DNA from: Planctomycetes bacterium UBA2386
GTDB taxonomy: Bacteria > Planctomycetota > UBA1135 > UBA2386
DNA: 62,913 nt
Direction: 5' to 3'
NCBI GenBank assembly: GCA_002343845.1
Contig: DDSQ01000075.1
Coordinates: 8,770 to 71,682, forward strand
The notes under the pieces are model-generated. The model saw only the letters and a list, made by a program, of their open reading frames with translations, had not been told where the DNA came from and did no database searches. A program made the translations under genes and the position numbers. Positions 26,434-34,602 of the stretch are shown piece by piece (position 1 is the stretch's first letter; the number at the start of each line of letters is the position of its first letter).

Positions 26434-27794
26434 CACGACACCTCCACGCGCACGGTCGTCTTCACCTGGGTCTTGTCGAGCAGGGCCGGCCAGTAGCCGA
26501 CGATGTCGGTGGCCTTGGGCCGGCCGCCGGCGAAGCCGGTGACGCCGGGCGGACCGCTGGTCACCAGTGGCACGATCTCCATGCCGAAGCGATCGACCTT
26601 GTCCTCGTCGTTGCACTTCACGCCCAGCCGCAGCACGACCTCCGGCGGGTTCGCCGATTCGCTGATGCCGGCGTGGCAGACGCCGGCGCCGACGATCTCG
26701 ACCAGCTTCTCGTGCTCGGCGAACGTGCAGCCGTCGAGGGCGAGCCGGCCCCACACGATGTCGGCGCACAGCTTCGCCTTCGCCACGGCGTCGGGCCCGC
26801 TGACCGTGAGCTGGCCAGTCGCCTTGAAGCCGTTCTGGTAGCTCAGCGAGACCTTGTACGTCGGCGTCGGCGCGCCGCCCTTGATGCCGGACAGGCGCAC
26901 GCGGTCGGGGCCGACTTCGTCGATCTGCGCGGACGTGAAGTCGGCGGTGCAGTCGGGGCCGAGGTAACGGCGCGGGTCGCCCATCTCGTAGAGCAGTTGC
27001 GAGACCACCGTGTTGCGGTTGACGAGGCCGCCGGTTCCGGCGTGCTTGGTCACCACGAACGTGCCGTCGGGCGATGCCTCGATGACCGGGTAGCCGATGC
27101 GCACGAAGTCCTTCACCGCGCGCCAGTCGGTGTAGTTGCCGCCGGTGCACTGCGCACCACACTCGGCGATGTGGCCGGCCATCGTGCCCGCGGCGAGCTT
27201 GTCGTGGTCGGTCGGCTTCCAGCCGAACTCGTGGATCATCGGGCCGGCGACCAGGGCCGGGTCGGTCAGGCGGCCGCCGATCACGATCTGCGCGCCGGCC
27301 GCGAGGCACTCGGCGACCGCGAACGCGCCGATGTAGACGTTCGCCGACAGCAGCTGGTCCTGGACTGCCGACAGCGGGCGACCGTCGTCCATGTTCTTCA
27401 GGTCATGGCCGCTGCGCAGCAGCTCGGGAATGCGCGCGAGGATGTCGTCGCCTTCGATGACGCCGACCTTCAGTCCCTTGATGCCCTTCTTGCGCGCGAG
27501 TTCGAGCACCGCCTGCAGGCACGCCTGCGGGTTCACGCCGCCGGCGTTGGCGATCACCTTGATGCCCTTCTTGCTGATGTCGGGCAACGTGCGGTCGAGC
27601 ATCGCCACGAAGTCCGTCGCGTAGCCGGCCTTCGGATTCCGCCCCTTGAGCTTCTGCATGATGCTCATGGTGACTTCCGCGAGGTAGTCGAGGGCGAGGT
27701 AGTCGAGCGGGCCTTCGCGCACGAGGCGCACGGGACCGAGGATCGAGTCGCCCCAGAAGCCTTGGCCGTAGCCAATCAGAACCTTGTCGCGCAT
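26433..27794 (-). CDS. AtuA/DUF1446-family acyclic terpene utilization protein, core domain
   Basis: A 453-residue cytosolic protein of the DUF1446/AtuA family, required for acyclic terpene (citronellol/geraniol) breakdown in Pseudomonas but with no proven reaction. Family landmarks are YGQGFWGDS near residue 9, YLALDYLAEVTMSIM, IANAGGVNPQAC, VGVIEGDD, ANVYIGAFAVAECLAAGAQIVIGGRLTDPALV and NYTDWRAV. The ATG at 27794 sits just before the typical start (MRDKVLIGYGQ). The frame is open upstream but that stretch is non-coding. It is followed by the separate small C-terminal domain. The pair is about 25 kb from the biotin carboxylase genes at the left edge, so a shared acyl-CoA degradation pathway is possible but unproven. 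Confidence 0.88.
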   Translation of the reverse strand: MRDKVLIGYGQGFWGDSILGPVRLVREGPLDYLALDYLAEVTMSIMQKLKGRNPKAGYATDFVAMLDRTLPDISKKGIKVIANAGGVNPQACLQAVLELARKKGIKGLKVGVIEGDDILARIPELLRSGHDLKNMDDGRPLSAVQDQLLSANVYIGAFAVAECLAAGAQIVIGGRLTDPALVAGPMIHEFGWKPTDHDKLAAGTMAGHIAECGAQCTGGNYTDWRAVKDFVRIGYPVIEASPDGTFVVTKHAGTGGLVNRNTVVSQLLYEMGDPRRYLGPDCTADFTSAQIDEVGPDRVRLSGIKGGAPTPTYKVSLSYQNGFKATGQLTVSGPDAVAKAKLCADIVWGRLALDGCTFAEHEKLVEIVGAGVCHAGISESANPPEVVLRLGVKCNDEDKVDRFGMEIVPLVTSGPPGVTGFAGGRPKATDIVGYWPALLDKTQVKTTVRVEVS

Positions 27795-27933
27795 GGAGGG
27801 CGGGCAGGCTACCGGCCGGCGGGCGGAACCGCAGTTCCAACGTTCCTTCGCGGCGCCTGGACGCCAGCACCTCGACCCCACGACCAACCTCGGAGCCACC
27901 CTGCACCCGTTCGGCCGAGCTACGATCGGCGCC

Positions 27934-28638
27934 ATGCGCGCCATCTCACCGACGTTCGCGCTCGCGCTGCTCGCGCTAGCACTCCCAGCCCAGGTCACCA
28001 TCCCGGACGTCGCCGAGCCGGCGAAGCGCATCTGGGCGCCGGTGACGGAAGAGCATCAGGAGGCGTGGTTCCGGCGCACGCTCGACTTCGCCCGCCCCGG
28101 GCAACGGCCGCGGCTCTACTTCTCGTGCGACAACGAGTGCCGGGTGTTCGTGAACGGTCGCGAAGTCGGCGCCTGCAACGACCACCAGCAACTCACGGTC
28201 GTCCGGCTCGACGAGCCGCTGAACGGCAAGGTCACGGTGGCGGTGTACGCCAGGAACACCGGCGGGCCCGCGGCGCTGTCGTTGTGGCTGCTCTGGGACG
28301 AGGCCGACGGTGCGCACGAGATGCACACCGACGAGCAGTGGCGCGTCAGCACGACCGCGACGGAGAAGTGGACCGAACCGGCGTTCGACGATCGCGAGTG
28401 GGATCTCGCCGTGCCCAACTTCGACACGACGTTCGGCCGCAACCTCTACAACGGCACGCCGTCGGCGGTGCGGATCGTCGACGCCATGACGCCCAGCATC
28501 GATCCGATCGCCCGGGCGCTCGACGAGCTGCGCGGCGCCGGTGACCGCGAAGCGGCGTTGAAGGCGCTGGAGAAGATCGAGCGTGCCGTGATGGAGGCGC
28601 GCACCAAGCTGTGGCAGAAGCCGCCGGCGAAGCGCTGA
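27934..28638 (+). CDS. Secreted protein with jelly-roll sugar-binding-like domain
   Basis: A 234-residue exported protein. The signal peptide MRAISPTFALALLALALPA is cut before Gln20. The mature part reads like the galactose-binding jelly-roll found at the N-terminus of many glycoside hydrolases: WFRRTLDF, RPRLYFSCDNECRVFVNGREVG, then NGKVTVAVYARNTGGPAALS and WRVSTTATEKWTEPAFDDREW. There is no catalytic domain. A short charged helical tail follows (ALDELRGAGDREAALKALEKIE). The gene faces the radical SAM gene, with one base between the two stops, and is divergent from the AtuA pair. It may bind or help degrade a polysaccharide; the function is inferred from fold only. Confidence 0.72.
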   Translation: MRAISPTFALALLALALPAQVTIPDVAEPAKRIWAPVTEEHQEAWFRRTLDFARPGQRPRLYFSCDNECRVFVNGREVGACNDHQQLTVVRLDEPLNGKVTVAVYARNTGGPAALSLWLLWDEADGAHEMHTDEQWRVSTTATEKWTEPAFDDREWDLAVPNFDTTFGRNLYNGTPSAVRIVDAMTPSIDPIARALDELRGAGDREAALKALEKIERAVMEARTKLWQKPPAKR

Positions 28639-28639
28639 C

Positions 28640-29659
28640 TCACGCGCCGCCGAACAACGACTGCTGCTGGTGCGGCCGCCGGAACGGCGATGGCGCGGTG
28701 CGTGGCGCGCGCGGCGACAGGCCGAGCTTGCGCGCGACCTGCTGGAACAGCTGGGTGATCACGTCCCACCGCGCGCCTTCGCCGCGCATGCGGTGCCCGA
28801 AGCGCGCGTCCTTCAGCGTGCCGCCGCGCATCGCCGTCAGCAGCGACAGCACCTTGTCGGCGCGCAGCGGGAACGCCTGGCGCAGCCGCGCGACGAACAC
28901 GTCCTCGACCTCGGCCGGCAGACGCAGCAGCGTGTGGAACGCGTGGCGCGCGCCGGCGGCCTTCGCGCGTTCGAGGATCTCGGGCACCTGGTGGTCGTTG
29001 AGCCCCGGGATCAGCGGCGACACCGACACGCCGGTCGGCACGCCAGCGTCGGCGAGGGCCTTCAGGGCGGCGAAGCGGCGTTCGGGCACGGCCACGAACG
29101 GTTCGATCGCGCGCGAGTCGGCCGCGTCGGCGAACGGGATGCTGACGAACACCAACGCGGCGTCGTGCCGCGCGAGGTCCGCGAGCACGTCGACGTCGCG
29201 TGCGACCAGCGCGCCCTTGGTGATGATGTCGACCGGCTGACGGAACTCGCGGCAGATCTCGAGGCACTGGCGCGTCAGCCGGTAGCTCGCCTCGAGCGGT
29301 TGGTAGCAGTCGGTGACGCCCGAGAACATGATCGGCTCGCCCTGCCAGCTCGCGCGCAGCAGGTGCTGCCGCACCAGCGCGGGCGCGTTCGTCTTCACGA
29401 CGAGGCGGCGTTCGAAGTCGGTGCCCGCACCAAAGCCGAGGTACTGGTGCGTCGGCCGGGCATAGCAGTAGGCGCAGCCGTGGAAGCAGCCGCGGTACGG
29501 GTTGAGCGTCCAACGGAACGGCAGGTCCGGGCTGTCGTTCTCGCTGACGATCGACTTCGCCTCCTCCTCGAGCACGAGGAGGCCCTGGTCGGGCGGCTCG
29601 CCGAGCCACTCGACGTGGCCGCCGAGCCAGGGGTTGGGTGGGTTGTCGACGGGGCGCAT
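28640..29659 (-). CDS. Radical SAM protein, PA0069/SplB-like family
   Basis: A 339-residue radical SAM enzyme of the group related to spore photoproduct lyase (SplB) and Pseudomonas PA0069, whose substrate is unknown. The cluster motif C-FHG-C-AY-C is at residues 58-65. Preceding it is NPYRG, which is characteristic, and after it come TKNA-like VKTNAPALV, FSGVTDCYQPLEA and DIITKGALVARD. The C-terminal ~60 residues are basic and low in complexity (PRAPRTAPSPFRRPHQQQ). The ATG at 29659 gives the usual family start (RPVDNPPNP...). It is convergent with the secreted jelly-roll protein and divergent from the small heme lipoprotein. Confidence 0.85.
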   Translation of the reverse strand: MRPVDNPPNPWLGGHVEWLGEPPDQGLLVLEEEAKSIVSENDSPDLPFRWTLNPYRGCFHGCAYCYARPTHQYLGFGAGTDFERRLVVKTNAPALVRQHLLRASWQGEPIMFSGVTDCYQPLEASYRLTRQCLEICREFRQPVDIITKGALVARDVDVLADLARHDAALVFVSIPFADAADSRAIEPFVAVPERRFAALKALADAGVPTGVSVSPLIPGLNDHQVPEILERAKAAGARHAFHTLLRLPAEVEDVFVARLRQAFPLRADKVLSLLTAMRGGTLKDARFGHRMRGEGARWDVITQLFQQVARKLGLSPRAPRTAPSPFRRPHQQQSLFGGA

Positions 29660-29808
29660 GGGGGCTTCGTTCAGCGCGCGCCGAGCCAGGCCACGGCGGC
29701 GGCGGCCACCAGCGCCGCAGCTGGCCAGATCCGTGGGCTCCGGTTCACGCGCCGGAGCGTAGCTGCTTGCACGACTGCGCGCGGCGATCGACCATGGGCG
29801 ACCCGCGC

Positions 29809-30306
29809 ATGAAGCTCCTGCTCCTGTTGGTCCTGTTCTTCGCCGCCGCCTGCTCGCAGCCCGCCGCCGTCCCGGACGTGCCGCGGACGCCGGTCGCCGA
29901 GGACGCCGACTGCAACCTGTCGACGGTGCTGGTGCCCGGCATCCCGGGCAGCCCCGGCAACCTGATCAAGTCGTCGCGCAACCCGAACGGCGACAGCCAG
30001 CTCGCGGCGCTGATGCGCGCGTTCGTCGACGACCTGCGCGACGCGCGAACGCTCGTCGAGGCCGGCCAACCGGTGAAGAAGCTCTATCCGACGCACCGCA
30101 CGATGCGCTGCGCGTGGCCGACGAAGCCATCGGAGCGCAACCAGGACTACGACACGCGGGCCCAGGGCTACCTCGCCGCGGTGCGCGCGTTCGACGCCGA
30201 GCCGCGCAAGTCGACCTACAACGCGATCATCGCCGGCTGCATCCACTGCCACGCCAATTCCTGCGGCGGCCCGCTCGACTTCATCGATGGCATGAAGTGG
30301 GAGTGA
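29809..30306 (+). CDS. Small lipoprotein with one c-type heme motif (cytochrome c'-like)
   Basis: A 165-residue lipoprotein. The signal MKLLLLLVLFFAAAC ends in a lipobox with Cys15 lipidated. A single heme-attachment motif CIHCH lies near the C-terminus (residues ~147-151), in IIAGCIHCHANSCGGPL. The placement close to the end, after a helical region (LAALMRAFVDDLRDARTLV and YLAAVRAFDAE), recalls cytochrome c'-type four-helix proteins, though no similarity search was possible. An upstream in-frame ATG at 29794 would add MGDPR before the signal; 29809 fits better. An electron-transfer or gas-sensing role at the membrane is inferred. The gene is convergent with the queuosine transporter, four bases apart. 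Confidence 0.78.
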   Translation: MKLLLLLVLFFAAACSQPAAVPDVPRTPVAEDADCNLSTVLVPGIPGSPGNLIKSSRNPNGDSQLAALMRAFVDDLRDARTLVEAGQPVKKLYPTHRTMRCAWPTKPSERNQDYDTRAQGYLAAVRAFDAEPRKSTYNAIIAGCIHCHANSCGGPLDFIDGMKWE

Positions 30307-30310
30307 CCGA

Positions 30311-31087
30311 TCAGCGGCCGGCGAGCGCGTCGGCGCGCATCGATGCCGCGAGCTCGGCCCCGAGCCAGCGTTCGACGAGGGCGTGCGCCAGGTAGACCAG
30401 CGGCGTCGCCAGCACCGCGATCACGAACTTGTAGACGTAGGCGGTCAGCGCGAGCGCCGTCGCTTCGGCCATCGGCATGCCGCGGAACGCGGCGAACGCG
30501 ATCCACGTCACCAGCAGGCTGTCGACGAGCTGGCTCACCAGCGTGCTGCCGGTTGCGCGCAGCCAGATGCGCCGTTCGCCGGTCGCGCGCTTGAAGCGCC
30601 GGAACACCAGGGCGTCGACCAGCTGGCTGACCAGGAACGCGGCGATCGAGCCGACGATGATGTTCATGCCCTGGCCGAAGATCGCCGCGAACGCCGCCTG
30701 CATGTCCGGCACGCCCTGCTCGGCGCCGCTGCCGAGCCACCACGCGCGGTCGGGAGGTGCGGCGATCGCGAGCCAGAGCACCGGGAACATCAGCGCGATC
30801 AGCGCTGCGGTGACGAGCGTGATCAGTCGTACGCCGCGCACGCCGAAGTAGTCGTTGACGACGTCGGTGACCAGGAACACCAGCGGCCAGCTCAGGACCC
30901 CGATGCTGAGTCGGAACGACAGGTGGTCGGTGCCGAACAGGCGGAAGTCCGCCATCGGCAGGCCGAGCGCCGTCTCGAGCTGGAACAGCTTGACGCCGAT
31001 CAGCTCGGCCGTGATCGCGTTCGCGAGCAGGAACGCGCCGAGCCCGAAGAACAGCACGGCGCGCTTGTCGCGAAGGATCGGCGTCAT
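30311..31087 (-). CDS. yhhQ: Queuosine precursor transporter (YhhQ/DUF165 family)
   Basis: A 258-residue inner-membrane protein of the YhhQ family, which imports queuosine precursors (queuine or preQ bases) for tRNA modification. About six hydrophobic segments are visible. Family marks are LLANAITAELIGVKLF near residue 18, WPLVFLVTDVVNDYFG (the conserved TD.V.D..G), and AAFLVSQLVDALVFRRFKRATG followed by a second copy-like SQLVDSLLVTWIAF. The order of these parts is the normal one. It is the last gene of a minus-strand run (membrane protein, apt, Kelch-like protein, yhhQ) with gaps of 46-66 bases. No other queuosine genes are seen in the window. Confidence 0.87.
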   Translation of the reverse strand: MTPILRDKRAVLFFGLGAFLLANAITAELIGVKLFQLETALGLPMADFRLFGTDHLSFRLSIGVLSWPLVFLVTDVVNDYFGVRGVRLITLVTAALIALMFPVLWLAIAAPPDRAWWLGSGAEQGVPDMQAAFAAIFGQGMNIIVGSIAAFLVSQLVDALVFRRFKRATGERRIWLRATGSTLVSQLVDSLLVTWIAFAAFRGMPMAEATALALTAYVYKFVIAVLATPLVYLAHALVERWLGAELAASMRADALAGR

Positions 31088-31136
31088 CGCCGCCGCAGCA
31101 TGTCGATGCCCGCCGGCGCCGGCAATCGTCGGTCGT

Positions 31137-32462
31137 TCACTTGCCGCCGATCGTGAAGGCGATGTGGTTGGTGACGATGATCCCCGCGGCGTTCACCGCG
31201 TCGAGCGCCGCGCCCTGCGCGTAGAGCGTCGCACCGTAGAACACGGCGGCGTTCGGGATCGGACGCTGCCAGACGCCGATGCCGTTCGGCGCCAGGAACG
31301 CGTCGATCACCACCGGATCGACCTGAAGGACGCAGCCGGGCATGCCGGCCGGAGCCAGCGACGCCGGCAGCGGTCCGAGGCTCGACGTCGTGTTGCTGAG
31401 GCCGTAGCCCATCGCGGCGATCGTGCCGGCGGGCACCAGCCCGACGTAGGCACGGAAGGTCTCGCCGAGCCAGGGCCGTTCGTTCGTGCTCGTCGTCGCG
31501 AGGCCCAACGTGCCGGGGCAGCCCACGCCGATCGACGTCACCGAACCGGCGAGCGTCGGCGCATAGATCCAGGTCTCGGGTGTCGCCACACTGCCGAACA
31601 TCACGATCTGCTCCCGCACGGTGTCCCACGCGAGGTAGGTGTCGCTGCGGGCGGCCGGCACCGTCGGTGTCGTGCGCTGGAGCCACGTGGCGCCGTCCCA
31701 CTCCCAAGTGTCCGCCGCCCCTGGGCCGCCGAACGTGACGATGCGATTGCGCACCGGATCGGTCTCCATCGAGTGGTCGTAGCGGGGCGACGGCGCGGTC
31801 GCCGGCAAGAGCTGCGTCCAGTTGTTGCCCTGGAACAGCCAGGTGTCGTTCGTCTGCAGATAGCCGCTGAACAGCAGCAGGCCGTCGTTGACCGGGTCGT
31901 AGGCCATGTCGCTCGCGCGGCGCGGCGTCGGGCTCGTCGTGGTCACGATCTGCGACCACGTCGTGCCGTCCCATTCCCACATGTCGTTGAGGTCGAAGCT
32001 CGAGTAGCCGCCCCACAGCACGACGCGGCCGCGCGTCGGATGCCAGGCCATCGGGTGCGAACGGCGCGCCGGCGGCGACACCGCGGGCGTCATCAGCTGC
32101 CAGTCGGCGCCGTCCCACTCCCAGGTGTCACCGAGCAGGCCGCCGCCGGCCGGAATGCCGCCGAACATCACGAGGCGGCCGCGGAACGCGTCGTACGCCA
32201 TCGAGTGGGCGACGCGCGCGGTCGGCACGTTGGCCGGCGTCGCCTGCGTCCAGGTCGTGCCGTCCCACAGCCACGTCTGGTCGTAGCGCACGCCCTGCCA
32301 GACGCCGCCGAACAGCACCGTGCGGTCGGTGGGCAGGTGGTAGGCCATCGCATGCGCGGTGAACGGCGGCGGCGAGGTGGACGGCGCGAGCAGCGTCCAG
32401 TTCGTCTGCGCAAGCAGCGGGGACAGGCCGAGGACGGCCACGATCGTGGTGCGGGCGTTCAT
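31137..32462 (-). CDS. Secreted Kelch-like repeat protein with shared C-terminal module
   Basis: A 441-residue exported protein. The signal peptide MNARTTIVAVLGLSPLLA is cut before Gln19. Six or so Kelch-type repeats follow, each with a strand like RGRLVMFGG or RGRVVLWGG and a turn DTWEWDGxxW (for example QTWLWDGTTW, DMWEWDGTTW, DTWLFQGNNW), which should form a beta-propeller. The C-terminal ~130 residues start at GVGCPGTLGLATT, contain GMPGCVLQVDP and end in IPNAAVFYGATLYAQG...IIVTNHIAFTIGG, the module shared with the other secreted proteins here. The start at 32462 gives the signal peptide; an in-frame ATG 33 bases upstream would precede it. Confidence 0.87.
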   Translation of the reverse strand: MNARTTIVAVLGLSPLLAQTNWTLLAPSTSPPPFTAHAMAYHLPTDRTVLFGGVWQGVRYDQTWLWDGTTWTQATPANVPTARVAHSMAYDAFRGRLVMFGGIPAGGGLLGDTWEWDGADWQLMTPAVSPPARRSHPMAWHPTRGRVVLWGGYSSFDLNDMWEWDGTTWSQIVTTTSPTPRRASDMAYDPVNDGLLLFSGYLQTNDTWLFQGNNWTQLLPATAPSPRYDHSMETDPVRNRIVTFGGPGAADTWEWDGATWLQRTTPTVPAARSDTYLAWDTVREQIVMFGSVATPETWIYAPTLAGSVTSIGVGCPGTLGLATTSTNERPWLGETFRAYVGLVPAGTIAAMGYGLSNTTSSLGPLPASLAPAGMPGCVLQVDPVVIDAFLAPNGIGVWQRPIPNAAVFYGATLYAQGAALDAVNAAGIIVTNHIAFTIGGK

Positions 32463-32508
32463 GGGGCTCGTGGCCGCGCATGCTACCGCGTTCACGCCGC
32501 AGTGTTCG

Positions 32509-33021
32509 TCAGTGCACCGAGACGAGCGCTTCGACGCGGTGCGAGCCGAGGCGCTTGCGCCCTGGCAGGAAGCACAGTTCGACGACGAACGCGCACGCGA
32601 CGACGTTGCCGCCGCACGACTCGACCAGCTGGCACGCTGCCGCCATCGTGCCGCCCGTGGCGAGCAGGTCGTCGATCAGCAGCACGCGTTCGCCGACGCT
32701 CACCGCGTCCTGGTGGATCTCGATCGCGTCCTTGCCGTACTCGAGCGAATACTCGACGCGACTGGTCTTCCACGGCAGCTTGCCGGGCTTGCGGATCGGC
32801 ACGAAGCCGACGCCGAGCCGCATCGCCAGCGGCGCGCCGAACAGGAAGCCGCGCGACTCGATCGCCGCGACCTTGTCGATCCTGCCGACGTCGAGGCGCG
32901 CGAAGCTCCGGATCGCGTGATCCATCGCTGCCGGCGACGCCAGGAGCGGCGAGATGTCCTTGAACAGGATGCCGGGCTTGGGGAAGTCGGGGACATCGCG
33001 CAGGAACGACGAGAGGTGCAT
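32509..33021 (-). CDS. apt: Adenine phosphoribosyltransferase
   Basis: A 170-residue cytosolic enzyme of purine salvage that joins adenine and PRPP to give AMP and diphosphate. The PRPP-binding loop VLLIDDLLATGGT is at residues 113-125. The IESRGFLFGAPLA segment (~55-67) and the N-terminal LRDVPDFPKPGILFKDISPLL are family signatures, and RKPGKLPWKT forms the flexible catalytic loop. Length is normal. The gene lies between a membrane protein gene (66 bases upstream) and a Kelch-like secreted protein gene (46 bases downstream), all on the minus strand, probably co-transcribed by position rather than by function. Confidence 0.96.
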   Translation of the reverse strand: MHLSSFLRDVPDFPKPGILFKDISPLLASPAAMDHAIRSFARLDVGRIDKVAAIESRGFLFGAPLAMRLGVGFVPIRKPGKLPWKTSRVEYSLEYGKDAIEIHQDAVSVGERVLLIDDLLATGGTMAAACQLVESCGGNVVACAFVVELCFLPGRKRLGSHRVEALVSVH

Positions 33022-33087
33022 CGCGACGAGCCTAGCTGCTCGTCGAAGACGTGACGAGGCTCGCGTTCGGCGGCGACCGGCGTGCGT

Positions 33088-34443
33088 TCAGCGTGGTCGG
33101 GCGCCGAGCGCCTGCCGCGGCGCGGCGGCCGCCGCAGGCTTCGCCGCCGCCGGTCGTGCCGGGGCTGGCGCTGCCGGGGCTGGCGCTGCCGGGGCAGGAG
33201 CCTTGGTCCGAGGTGCAGGCTGCCGGCCTTCGATCGCGCGCGAAGTGGGCTTCGCCGGCGCTGCGACCGGTCGCGGAGTCGGCGCCGGATGCCGAGCGGC
33301 ATGGCGACCACGCCCGATGGCGGGCGCCTGGAAGTGCTCGAGCGCCTCCGGCCGCCGCAGTTGGCGTTCTGGCCGCGGTGCTGGCGCGGCGACCGGGGCC
33401 CGGGCCACTTGCGGCTGCGAGTTGCGCGCCGGCCGGCGGACCAACGCGGCGCGATGCGCGTCGAGCCAGGTGCCGACCAGACGCGAAGCGACGAACACGG
33501 GCAGCACGACCAGCGGTCCGACGACGGCGATCTGCACCCAGACCGGGCGACCGGACGCGAGTGCCGCGACGAGGACTGCCGGCGCGAACAGTCCGACGAC
33601 GACGCCGGCGAACGCGACGTAGTGACGACCGGTGCGCGCGAGGCCGCGGAGCAGGTGCACCGGCGACAGCGCCGCCATCCCCAGGTCGAGATGGCGCAGC
33701 GCCCAGGCCAGCGGCGCAAAGAAGGCGCCGACCAGCAGGCCGGGCAGGGTGCTGACGAGCGGGGCACCGAGCCAGATGCCGAGCAACGACGGGCCGACCA
33801 GGCAGCCGAGCACGAGCGTCGCGTCGAACAGGAACCGTCGCGCGTCGGCGACGAGCTGCGACCAGCCAGGCAGCGACGGGACGTCGCCGCTGCCCTCGGC
33901 GCTCGCAGCCAGGATGTGACGACCCATCGCGCCGAGGATGGCGACGATGCAGAGCCCCGGCAGAGCCGCGATCGCTGCGAGCAACAGCGGCGAACCGCCG
34001 GCAGTCAGCAGCCCACCGAGACCGACGAGCAGCGGGAACGCCAGCGTCGTCAGCAGCACCAGCCACGGCATGTGCTGGTGCGTCAGGTACTGGAACGCGT
34101 CGACGACGTGCTCGCGCAGCGACGGCGCGTGCGCTTCGCCATGGGTCGTTCCGGCACTGCTGGCTGCCGGCGCCGCGCGATGCTGCGCGGACGCTGGCGG
34201 CGTTGGCGTCGTGTTCAGGCCGCGCCGGGAAAGCGCCGACTCGAGGGCGAAGCGCAGGGCGTCGTTCTGGATGCGCCGCGCGCATTGCACGGCTTCGTCG
34301 CCGTAGCCGAGCGACAGCGCGACGCCAGCCAGTTCGCGCCACACTTCGTCCGAGTCGAGGCCGCGCTCGATCGCCCGATGCAGCGCCGCATATCGCTGCT
34401 GCGGGCTCTCCTGCAGGGGAATGGCATGACTCTCCAGTTGCAC
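33088..34443 (-). CDS. Multi-pass membrane protein with Ala/Pro-rich tail
   Basis: A 451-residue protein of unknown function. After a helical N-terminal region (RAIERGLDSDEVWRELAGV, EAVQCARRIQNDALRFALE) come about six membrane spans between residues ~125 and 345 (for example LLLAAIAALPGLCIVAILGA, YVAFAGVVVGLFAPAVLVAAL, IAVVGPLVVLPVFVASRLV). The last ~100 residues are basic and rich in Ala and Pro, a disordered cytoplasmic tail. No ATG fits before the coding sequence; the GTG at 34443 is the most reasonable start because further upstream the frame runs antisense to ispH. It is divergent from ispH and heads the run that includes apt. Confidence 0.7.
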   Translation of the reverse strand: MQLESHAIPLQESPQQRYAALHRAIERGLDSDEVWRELAGVALSLGYGDEAVQCARRIQNDALRFALESALSRRGLNTTPTPPASAQHRAAPAASSAGTTHGEAHAPSLREHVVDAFQYLTHQHMPWLVLLTTLAFPLLVGLGGLLTAGGSPLLLAAIAALPGLCIVAILGAMGRHILAASAEGSGDVPSLPGWSQLVADARRFLFDATLVLGCLVGPSLLGIWLGAPLVSTLPGLLVGAFFAPLAWALRHLDLGMAALSPVHLLRGLARTGRHYVAFAGVVVGLFAPAVLVAALASGRPVWVQIAVVGPLVVLPVFVASRLVGTWLDAHRAALVRRPARNSQPQVARAPVAAPAPRPERQLRRPEALEHFQAPAIGRGRHAARHPAPTPRPVAAPAKPTSRAIEGRQPAPRTKAPAPAAPAPAAPAPARPAAAKPAAAAAPRQALGARPR

Positions 34444-34602
34444 GATGGATCCTTGGCTCGAGGGACGGACGCTGCGGCGTGTCGGAGATCGGTGCACTCG
34501 GCGGCGGCCTTGACTCTGCGTTCCCAGGATGGGACGCCGCTCGTCGCGGCCTCTCGCGGCTTGCCCTGCCGGCGGCGGCGGCCGACACTGCGCGGCCACT
34601 TC

